Positions 1 to 6,445 of a stretch of 17,159 bases of DNA are shown here, one piece after another. How positions within the stretch are numbered: the stretch's first letter is position 1; each line of letters begins with the position of its first letter. The position numbers were made by a program, and so were the translations under genes. The notes beneath the pieces are model-generated. The model ran no database searches. It was not told the DNA's origin and saw only the letters and a program-made list of their open reading frames with translations. The stretch is taken from positions 1 to 17,159 of the forward strand of contig CAMBRH010000032.1 of assembly GCA_945870115.1 (NCBI GenBank), given 5' to 3'. Origin of the DNA: Chitinophaga pinensis (GTDB lineage: Bacteria; Bacteroidota; Bacteroidia; Flavobacteriales_D; Crocinitomicaceae).

Positions 1-1202
1 AATGCAGAAATATTTAAATTATCAGAAGCTTTAGAAACATCAATAATTTCGCCGTTTTTCATCAATAAATTTATATTTTGCTTGTTTTGGTTATATGCAT
101 TATTTGTTAAGGTTTCAGAATAAACAAAATAATCAACTTCTTCGTCTGTCAAAGCATATTTTTCGCGAATTAATTCTTTTTCCATCTGAATTCTTTCTTG
201 TGAAAATTCTGTTTTAGAAATTTGAATTTTAAATAATTCTCTGTTTATTAATTTAGTTGACAAAATAGATAAAACCTTATCATCACTCTCTTGCCAAACT
301 TTTATTGCGGAAGTAATATCAAAATCATCTAATTTAGCAAAAGTCTCCAAAACTAGAGGATTATTTTTAAAATCTTCTAAACGAATATCTTCTTTCAAAA
401 AATATTTTAAGGCAGGACTCGCGAAAATCTCTTTTCCTTCTTGAACCAGTTTTTTTGCTCTTCTGAGAATGTGAATCAACATAAATTCGGCAGAACTAAC
501 CGTTTTATGCAAATAAACTTGCCAATACATGAAACGTCGCGCAACCAAAAATTTCTCAACTGAATAAATTGCTTTCTCTTCTAAAACTAAATTCCCATTG
601 TGAACATTCAACATTTCAATAATTCTATCAGATCCAATTTGACCTTCCGTAACTCCAGTAAAAAAACTATCTCTGTTCAAATAATCCATTCGATCCATAT
701 CCAATTGACTAGAAACCAATTGATAAAGGAAAGGTTTTTTGCTGTATTTATTTTCAAAAATTAATAAGCATAAATCTAATTTTCCATCAAATTCCTTGCT
801 CAATCGTTGGATAAAAAAACTAGATATATCTTCATGACTGACTTTATTTACAATATCGTACTCCAAAGCATGACTGAAAGGTCCGTGACCAATATCGTGT
901 AATAAAATTGCTAGTAAAACTGCTTGTTCTTCTTCTTTAGTGATTTCATGTCCTTTTCTTCGAATCACAGAAATTGCTAATGTCATCAAGTGCATTGCTC
1001 CCAAAACATGATGAAAACGTGTATGCAAAGCACCCGGATATACCAAATGAGTCAAACCTAATTGACAAATTCGACGTAGCCTTTGAAAATAAGGATGTTC
1101 AATTAAATCAAAAATAAAGTCATCAGGAATAGAAATAAATCCATAAACAGGATCATTAAAAATTTTCTTCTTGTTATTTGTATTTGAACTTAAACTATTC
1201 AC
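1..1202 (-). CDS. HD-domain phosphohydrolase (dGTPase/SAMHD1-like, COG1078 type), C-terminus cut by window edge
   Basis: Reading leftward from 1202 gives about 400 residues without a stop, so only a few C-terminal residues can be missing if the protein has the usual family length of roughly 400. The metal-binding HD signature is visible: the HTRFHH motif at residues 60-65, then LLHDIGHGPFSH near 100-111, and a later QLDMDRMDYLNRDS segment that supplies the last conserved Asp. The N-terminal stretch with DPVYGFI is typical of this family. Family members hydrolyse (deoxy)nucleoside triphosphates, but the substrate of this subgroup is mostly untested. The start is chosen at a GTG at 1200-1202: an in-frame stop lies upstream and no ATG lies between. 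A TAnnTTTG box sits about 23 nt upstream. It is divergent from rnpA. In related genomes I recall lpxD following this gene, which would be outside the window. Confidence 0.87.
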   Translation of the reverse strand, partial: MNSLSSNTNNKKKIFNDPVYGFISIPDDFIFDLIEHPYFQRLRRICQLGLTHLVYPGALHTRFHHVLGAMHLMTLAISVIRRKGHEITKEEEQAVLLAILLHDIGHGPFSHALEYDIVNKVSHEDISSFFIQRLSKEFDGKLDLCLLIFENKYSKKPFLYQLVSSQLDMDRMDYLNRDSFFTGVTEGQIGSDRIIEMLNVHNGNLVLEEKAIYSVEKFLVARRFMYWQVYLHKTVSSAEFMLIHILRRAKKLVQEGKEIFASPALKYFLKEDIRLEDFKNNPLVLETFAKLDDFDITSAIKVWQESDDKVLSILSTKLINRELFKIQISKTEFSQERIQMEKELIREKYALTDEEVDYFVYSETLTNNAYNQNKQNINLLMKNGEIIDVSKASDNLNISA

Positions 1203-1224
1203 TTGCTTGATTTTTATATTGTAA

Positions 1225-1232
1225 CAAAGGTA
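1225..1232 (-). promoter_or_regulatory. -7 promoter box (TAnnTTTG) for the HD-domain gene
   Basis: The minus strand reads TACCTTTG, a full match to the Bacteroidota sigma-ABfr -7 element. It lies 23 nt upstream of the GTG start, so the leader would be short. I see no clear TTG -33 box at the expected spacing. Confidence 0.5.
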
Positions 1233-1349
1233 ATTATATTTTTCATTTTACTAAATAACTACTTTCATCAGTTAATGCTTAAATTTAGAATGTTTTTACA
1301 AAATAATCCCAATTTTAGCTAAAATTTAGTATTTATTTCTACTTTTTGT

Positions 1350-1357
1350 TATTTTTG
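1350..1357 (+). promoter_or_regulatory. -7 promoter box (TAnnTTTG) for rnpA and the S41 protease
   Basis: The plus strand reads TATTTTTG, matching TAnnTTTG, 49 nt before the rnpA start. It is the best candidate for the promoter of the rnpA-protease pair. The -33 element is not evident. The surrounding 1203-1406 gap is AT-rich and otherwise holds only the divergent promoter of the HD gene. Confidence 0.45.
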
Positions 1358-1406
1358 TGTCAAAGTATAACGATAAACAATTTACTGGAAATTTCACAGC
1401 TAACAA

Positions 1407-1817
1407 ATGGATCAAACTTTTGGTAAAGAATATAAATTGTGTAGTAAAAAAACGATTGAATTCTTATTTGAAAAGAAAAAAACCGTTAAACAATTTCCAT
1501 TTATTGTAACATATGGTGAAATTGAACTTCCCACAAAAAAATCTTTTCAAGTAGTAATATCTGCACCAAAAAGAATTTTTAGAAAGGCACATGATCGAAA
1601 TCGCATAAAAAGATTGATGCGTGAAGTATTTCGAAAGAAAAAGTTAATTTTGGAAGACTTTTTGCTAGCAGAAAATAGACAAATTGCTTTATTTTTAGTT
1701 TATACGAATAAAGAAGAAATGAAATATACCGTTTTAGAAAATAAAATTGAACTTTTGTTTGCTAAATTGGTAAGTGAATTAAGAAAAGACAAAAAAATAG
1801 ATAATATAGAAATATGA
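1407..1817 (+). CDS. rnpA: Ribonuclease P protein component
   Basis: This is the small basic protein subunit that binds the RNase P RNA and helps it remove the 5' leader from precursor tRNAs in the cytoplasm. The 136-residue protein carries the conserved RNR signature, here HDRNRIKRLMREVFR around residues 62-76, preceded by the KRIFRKA stretch. An upstream basic segment (LCSKKTIEFLFEKKK) matches the family's N-terminal region. The length is slightly above the usual 110-130. The start ATG follows a purine-poor AGCTAACAA context, normal for Bacteroidota. The stop TGA overlaps the next gene's ATG (ATGA), implying coupled translation. rpmH is not next to it, unlike in many other phyla. Confidence 0.95.
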   Translation: MDQTFGKEYKLCSKKTIEFLFEKKKTVKQFPFIVTYGEIELPTKKSFQVVISAPKRIFRKAHDRNRIKRLMREVFRKKKLILEDFLLAENRQIALFLVYTNKEEMKYTVLENKIELLFAKLVSELRKDKKIDNIEI

Positions 1818-3469
1818 AATCAAACATCAAAACATCATTAATCAAATTTACATTTATTGTAAGTTTAATTATTTCATTCCAAAACCGAGTTCAAGCGCAA
1901 TCAAATGGCTTTGAACTAATCAAAAGCATGGAACTGATGGATTTAATTCATCAGCACTTAGAAATGTATTTTGTTGACGAACCAAAAGTTGGTAAAATGT
2001 CAAAAGATGCAATTGATGCGATGCTAAAAGGTTTGGATCCTTATACGGTTTATTATCATGAATCCAATATGGAAGATTACCGTTTGATGACAACTGGAGA
2101 ATATGGAGGAATTGGTGCTTTAATAAGAAAAATAGGAGATTTCACTTATATCGCAGAACCTTACGAAGGAAATCCTGCACAAAAATCTGGACTTCTTGCT
2201 GGAGATAAAATTTTGGAAATCGATGGGAAAAATATGAAGGCAAAACCTAGTGATGAAGTTTCTTCTTCATTGAAAGGTCCAAAAGGATCCACTATTCAAG
2301 TCAAAGTATTGAGAAACAATAAAGAAGAAATTACTATTCCAATAACCAGAGCGGAAATTAAATTAGAAGATGTTCCTTTTTCAGGAATGTTAAACGAAAC
2401 TGTAGGTTACATAAAATTAAATAGCTTTACGCAAACTGCAAGTTCTGACGTCAAAAAAGCCTTGTTAGATTTACAGTCAAAAGGTGTGAAAGAATTGATT
2501 TTAGATTTACGAGGAAATGGCGGTGGATTGCTAATTGAAGCTGTAAAGATCGTAAATTTATTTGTCAAAAAAGACCAAGTAGTTGTAACGACCAGAGGTC
2601 GAGTTCAAGAAGAAAATCGCGTTTACAAAACACTGGAAGCACCAGTTGATATATCAATTCCTTTGGTGGTTTTAGTTGATGAAGGGTCTGCATCAGCAAG
2701 TGAAATTGTTGCTGGAAGTTTGCAAGATTTAGATAGAGCAGTTATTGTTGGAAATACTTCCTACGGGAAAGGCTTGGTGCAAAGAACATACGATTTAAAA
2801 TATGGTTCTAAACTAAAATTGACAATTGCAAAATATTATACGCCTTCAGGAAGATGTGTTCAAAAATTGGAATATTATGAAAAATCAGAGGACGAAAGAC
2901 CAAAAGAAATTCCAGATTCATTGATTAAAATTTTCAAAACAGTAAATGGAAGAGATGTAATTGACGGAAGAGGAATCGAGCCAGATGTTAAAGTTGATGA
3001 AAGAGAATTTAGTCGTTTGACTGCGATGTTGGTTGGAAATAATTTAGTTTTCAATTACGCCACAGATTTCTATTTTAAAAATAAATCAATTGCAGAAGCT
3101 GGAAAATTCAGTTTATCTGATGATGATTATTCTGTTTTCAAGGCAATGTCATTAAAAGATACTTTCAATTATTCAACTGCTTCTGAGGAAATGTTGAAAA
3201 AAATGAAAAAAACTGCTGTTGATGAAGGATATTATGAAGATGTGAAATCAGAATATGACGCACTTTTGCAAAAAGTTACACCTTCAAAAGAAAGAGATTT
3301 AGAAAAATTCAAACCTGAGATTAAAGAAATACTAGAAAATGAGATTGTTTCTCGCTATTATTTCCAAAAAGGAAGAGCAGTCGATTCATTTAGAAATGAT
3401 GAGTATGTCAAAAAATCGATTGATCTTTTGAAAAAAATTAGTGAGTATAATACTATTTTGAAAAAATAA
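1814..3469 (+). CDS. S41 family C-terminal processing peptidase (CtpA/Prc type), exported
   Basis: A serine protease of 551 residues, probably periplasmic, that cleaves proteins near their C-terminus. Residues 1-28 look like a Sec signal peptide (hydrophobic core IKFTFIVSLIISF, cleavage after VQA). A PDZ domain spans about 95-175, with GGIGA at 98-102 and SGLLAGDKILEIDG at 125-138. The tail-protease domain follows. In GSASASEIVAGSL (291-303) I assign Ser294 as nucleophile and Glu297 as partner. Lys319 in YGKGLVQ is the general base; the 25-residue Ser-Lys spacing agrees with E. coli Prc. Residues after about 400 form a helical C-terminal extension of unclear role. Its ATG overlaps the rnpA stop, so the two are cotranscribed. 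A strong hairpin follows 14 nt after the stop. The physiological substrate cannot be told from sequence. Confidence 0.93.
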   Translation: MKSNIKTSLIKFTFIVSLIISFQNRVQAQSNGFELIKSMELMDLIHQHLEMYFVDEPKVGKMSKDAIDAMLKGLDPYTVYYHESNMEDYRLMTTGEYGGIGALIRKIGDFTYIAEPYEGNPAQKSGLLAGDKILEIDGKNMKAKPSDEVSSSLKGPKGSTIQVKVLRNNKEEITIPITRAEIKLEDVPFSGMLNETVGYIKLNSFTQTASSDVKKALLDLQSKGVKELILDLRGNGGGLLIEAVKIVNLFVKKDQVVVTTRGRVQEENRVYKTLEAPVDISIPLVVLVDEGSASASEIVAGSLQDLDRAVIVGNTSYGKGLVQRTYDLKYGSKLKLTIAKYYTPSGRCVQKLEYYEKSEDERPKEIPDSLIKIFKTVNGRDVIDGRGIEPDVKVDEREFSRLTAMLVGNNLVFNYATDFYFKNKSIAEAGKFSLSDDDYSVFKAMSLKDTFNYSTASEEMLKKMKKTAVDEGYYEDVKSEYDALLQKVTPSKERDLEKFKPEIKEILENEIVSRYYFQKGRAVDSFRNDEYVKKSIDLLKKISEYNTILKK

Positions 3470-3482
3470 ACGTTAAAATTGT

Positions 3483-3543
3483 TTTTAAAGCTTTATTTTG
3501 TCGTTGCTTTAAGTCATTAAAACGACAAAATAAATCTTTAAAA
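3483..3543. terminator. Long near-perfect hairpin, likely transcription terminator of rnpA-protease operon
   Basis: The left arm 3483-3505 and right arm 3521-3543 pair over 8 bp, one mismatch (C3491/T3535), then 14 perfect bp (3492-3505 with 3521-3534, ending in GTCGTT/AACGAC). The loop is 15 nt. It starts 14 nt after the protease stop and ends 35 nt before the next gene. The right side is followed by A/T-rich DNA rather than a clean T-tract, so it could also act as an mRNA 3' end stabiliser. Confidence 0.75.
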
Positions 3544-3551
3544 TTCAATCT

Positions 3552-3559
3552 TATATTCG
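3552..3559 (+). promoter_or_regulatory. Possible -7 box (TATATTCG) for the O-antigen ligase-like gene
   Basis: TATATTCG differs at one position from TAnnTTTG and lies 20 nt before the start codon, right after the hairpin at 3483-3543. A promoter is expected here because the hairpin should separate this pair from the upstream operon. No -33 box is clear. Confidence 0.3.
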
Positions 3560-3578
3560 CATTATAAAAATAAGCTTT

Positions 3579-5144
3579 ATGCTTTCAAGATTACTTGGAG
3601 AAAAACGTGTTTATTCAATTTTGGTTCTTGCATACTCTGCATTAGCAGTTGGGATTACGTTTAATAAGGTTATTTTATCATTGGCAACAATCTTGCTTTT
3701 TACTTTAGTTTTATTTGATTTTGACTTTAAAAAGTATGCTCAAGCAATTAGACAAAATATAATAATTCAAGTCCTTTTATTATTTCTTGTAGTTCATATA
3801 TTTAGTTTCTTTTGGTCTGAAAACATCAGTTATTTTCTAAAAGATCTGAATTCTAAACTTCCTTTTTATACAATTCCCTTGGTTTTCATCTTAAAACCTT
3901 TAAAAAGTAAAAAAGATTTATTTTTAATATTTGCACTTTTTTTAACTAGTTTAACTGTAATTTCTGCCTTTAATTTTATTTCCTATTACTCCTGGAGAAA
4001 AATTGCTTATGATGACATTCGCAATTTATCTTTCTTTATTTCACATATCCGTTTCGGATTAATGATAATATTTGGACTAGTTTTATCTATCTTCTGGTTA
4101 AAATCAGCAGAATTAAAATATAAAACAATTCCAATAGTCTTAATAATTTGGTTTCTAACTTACACTTATTTTTCAGAGGTATTCAGCAGTTATTTAGCAC
4201 TAGTTGGAATGCTATTAGTTAGCTTATTTTATCAAATTAAATTTTCAAGTAAGAAGCGCATTTATCTCATTTTACTTTCAGTTATTTTTCTATTTTCTTT
4301 TTTTTTAGCATATAAAATTTCAAATGATTTAAATAAAAACTCGAGAAAACCTCTGCAGTCTGAGTTAAAAGTTATTACGGCTAATGGAAATTTATATGAA
4401 CATGATTTGAATTCAAATCATTTTATAAATGGAAATTTTGTATTCGTAAACATTTGCAGACCAGAACTTTTAAAAGAATGGTATAAAGTTTCCAAGGTTC
4501 GGATTAGTGATTACAATGTCAATTCACATAAATATTATTATTTATTGAAATACATGGCATCCAAAGGTTTGACAAAAGATTCATTGGGTTTTCAGTCATT
4601 AAATAAATCAGACATTCATAACATTGAACAAGGAATTACAAATTTTAAAGATGAAGAAGAAGGATTTTTAAATCGAATAAATACCTTGAAAAATGAGTTT
4701 AGCGACAATGACCCAAATGGAAAAACAATACTTCAACGTGTTGAATATTTAAAAGCAGGATTTTCAATTTTCAAGAAAAATTGGTTTATTGGAGTTGGTT
4801 CGGGAGACATTCAAGATGAATTTAATGCTTATTACGAAAAAACAAACTCTAAATTAAAAGAAGAAAATAGACTAAGAACTCATAATCAAATCTTTACTTA
4901 CTTTATTAGTTTTGGTCTAGTTGGTGGAATTATTTTTTTGCTACTTTTTCTTTTATCTTTTAAATTATTTCTGAAAGAAAAATCATTACTAGCAATTTTA
5001 TTTTTAGTTCTCATTTTAGTTTCTTTTTTAAGTGAAGATACCTTAGAAACTCAAATGGGAGCAACATTTTTTGGCTTATTTTTTGGAATTTTCATAAGTT
5101 CAACTCATTTACTAAAATCCAAAATCAAGAACAATGAAAATTGA
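3579..5144 (+). CDS. O-antigen ligase/polymerase-like polytopic membrane protein (Wzy_C type)
   Basis: A 521-residue inner-membrane protein with many hydrophobic helices: about seven or eight before residue 250, and two to three after 440. Between them is one large polar loop, about 250-435, predicted to face the periplasm. The loop carries the features I associate with the Wzy_C/O-antigen ligase superfamily: GVGSGD at 405-410, and an RTHNQ motif whose His435 sits just before the next helix. Such enzymes join undecaprenyl-linked glycans to lipid A core or polymerise them. Ligase, polymerase or another glycan transfer cannot be separated from sequence alone. No other polysaccharide gene is in the window, so it stands apart from a glycan cluster. 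Its last 11 nt overlap cutC, suggesting cotranscription. Confidence 0.8.
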   Translation: MLSRLLGEKRVYSILVLAYSALAVGITFNKVILSLATILLFTLVLFDFDFKKYAQAIRQNIIIQVLLLFLVVHIFSFFWSENISYFLKDLNSKLPFYTIPLVFILKPLKSKKDLFLIFALFLTSLTVISAFNFISYYSWRKIAYDDIRNLSFFISHIRFGLMIIFGLVLSIFWLKSAELKYKTIPIVLIIWFLTYTYFSEVFSSYLALVGMLLVSLFYQIKFSSKKRIYLILLSVIFLFSFFLAYKISNDLNKNSRKPLQSELKVITANGNLYEHDLNSNHFINGNFVFVNICRPELLKEWYKVSKVRISDYNVNSHKYYYLLKYMASKGLTKDSLGFQSLNKSDIHNIEQGITNFKDEEEGFLNRINTLKNEFSDNDPNGKTILQRVEYLKAGFSIFKKNWFIGVGSGDIQDEFNAYYEKTNSKLKEENRLRTHNQIFTYFISFGLVGGIIFLLLFLLSFKLFLKEKSLLAILFLVLILVSFLSEDTLETQMGATFFGLFFGIFISSTHLLKSKIKNNEN

Positions 5145-5832
5145 ATTGTGTTCTTCTTCCACTGAAGCTCTTTTGTTTGCTGAGGAATTCAAGTTCAATC
5201 GAGTTGAATTGTGTCAAAATTTAGAACTTGGAGGGGTAACTCCTTCCCTAGCCTTTCAAGAATTTGCATTAAGTTTTAAGAGTTTCGAAACTCATACTTT
5301 AATACGTTGTAAAGTAGGGGGATTTATTTACTCCGATTATGAAAAAAAAATCATGTTAAAGGACATGGAGAATTCTGTTAAACTTGGTATTCATGGGCTA
5401 GTAGTTGGCGCGCTAAATCCAAAAAAGGAGATTGATTTAGCATTTATGACTGAAATAAAATCAAATTTCCCAAACATTGAATTAACCTTTCATAGAGCAT
5501 TTGATGATTTAAAAAATCCTGAAATAGAACTTGAAAATCTAATTGATTTAGGATTTAATCGAATTTTAACTTCTGGTGGAAAAAAAACAGTGTTGGAAGG
5601 AAGAGAAACTATTCAAAAATTAATTTCAAAAGCAGATAATCGCATTGAAATTATGCTTGGAGGTGGAATTAATGCTGAAAACATTTCAGAGATAATCAAC
5701 TTATCAAAACCTGATGCCATTCATTTTTCGGGAACAGAATTTAAATTAGTTGATGAAGAATCACTTTTTAGTGAAAAAATTCTGCTTCCAAACAGAACAA
5801 AAATTGAAGGGATTTTGAAGGGGATTAACTAG
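5134..5832 (+). CDS. cutC: CutC family protein (copper homeostasis-associated TIM barrel)
   Basis: A cytosolic 232-residue TIM-barrel protein of the CutC family. It matches throughout: MKIELC at the start, NRVELC at 22-27, GGVTPS at 33-38, IR at 57-58, FHRAFD at 119-124, LTSGG at 145-149 and GGGINAEN at 176-183. The family's usual arginine-rich IRPRGG segment is here IRCKVGGFIYS. CutC was linked to copper tolerance in E. coli, but the biochemical role is disputed and no copper gene lies nearby. The ATG is inside the 3' end of the preceding gene (11 nt overlap). Its TAG stop lies 1 nt from the stop of the convergent minus-strand gene, so no separate terminator is present. Confidence 0.9.
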   Translation: MKIELCSSSTEALLFAEEFKFNRVELCQNLELGGVTPSLAFQEFALSFKSFETHTLIRCKVGGFIYSDYEKKIMLKDMENSVKLGIHGLVVGALNPKKEIDLAFMTEIKSNFPNIELTFHRAFDDLKNPEIELENLIDLGFNRILTSGGKKTVLEGRETIQKLISKADNRIEIMLGGGINAENISEIINLSKPDAIHFSGTEFKLVDEESLFSEKILLPNRTKIEGILKGIN

Positions 5833-5833
5833 T

Positions 5834-6193
5834 TTATTTCTTATTCACTGCTTTTATCAATACGACAGATTGAAGTGCTAACAAAATAACAAATAAAATA
5901 ATTGCTGAAAAACCAGCAACTTTTACTCCTTCAATTTTGTTGAAAGCTAAAACGACAATTAAACCTAACATCAATAACATCTGTAAAGTTGTGGTTAATA
6001 AAAAACGTAAATTAAAGGTTTCTCCTCCTAATTTTAAACCTGTATATGAAATGGCAAAACCCGAAACAAAAATAAACGCAATTGTTAAATCTAGATAAAT
6101 CATTAAATCCATTTTTCCCGGTAAAATAGCAGAATAAACTAAAATTAAATGTAAAAAAAGGATCGATATTCCGAAAGAAATTGTTTTAAGCAT
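5834..6193 (-). CDS. Small four-helix membrane protein of the ATP synthase leader region (AtpI-like, possibly DUF6168)
   Basis: A 119-residue protein that is almost wholly hydrophobic, with four predicted membrane helices at about 3-23, 30-50, 62-83 and 89-113 and a short lysine-containing C-terminus (KAVNKK). It has no signal peptide and no catalytic motif. It sits 10 nt downstream of atpZ. From memory, flavobacterial ATP synthase clusters have a protein of this size and topology (DUF6168) between atpZ and atpB, so I assign it by position and topology. Its role is unknown; a helper function in assembly or ion supply of the F0 sector is a guess. Here atpB does not follow; cutC lies convergent after 1 nt. 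Confidence 0.6.
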   Translation of the reverse strand: MLKTISFGISILFLHLILVYSAILPGKMDLMIYLDLTIAFIFVSGFAISYTGLKLGGETFNLRFLLTTTLQMLLMLGLIVVLAFNKIEGVKVAGFSAIILFVILLALQSVVLIKAVNKK

Positions 6194-6203
6194 AATTGAT
6201 TTA

Positions 6204-6434
6204 CTAATCTTTGTTTATATTTTTTACTTCTTTAAAAATCAAATACATGGAGATAAAAACTCCAAAAAGAGCTAAAATTATTGTCCAAATTGGTGTTTTA
6301 AGTTGGTATTTATTGTCTAAAAAAACACCAAACCAAGAAAATCCACCAATCACAGCGCCCATTTGCATTACGACACTTGTAAAACGTAGATATAAATTGT
6401 TTTTTTTGTCTGACTCAGATTTTTTTTCTTCCAT
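6204..6434 (-). CDS. atpZ: AtpZ/AtpI family F0F1-ATPase accessory protein
   Basis: A 76-residue protein with a charged N-terminus (MEEKKSESDKKNN) followed by two membrane helices at about 17-40 and 47-67. The GAVIGGFSWFGVFLDNK segment and the second helix with PIWTIILALFGV fit the AtpZ family, whose hairpin is encoded at the head of many atp operons. AtpZ with AtpI has been implicated in divalent cation (Mg2+/Ca2+) transport for the ATP synthase in Bacillus. It lies 11 nt after sprE and 10 nt before the next small membrane gene, so all three should share a transcript. The ATP synthase subunits themselves are absent from this window. Confidence 0.82.
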   Translation of the reverse strand: MEEKKSESDKKNNLYLRFTSVVMQMGAVIGGFSWFGVFLDNKYQLKTPIWTIILALFGVFISMYLIFKEVKNINKD

Positions 6435-6445
6435 TTTAATTAAAA

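Noticed and set aside
1311..1326. Perfect 16 nt palindrome AATTTTAGCTAAAATT in the divergent gap upstream of rnpA
   Set aside because: In DNA this AT-rich about one such palindrome per window is expected by chance, and no second copy was seen at the divergent promoter.
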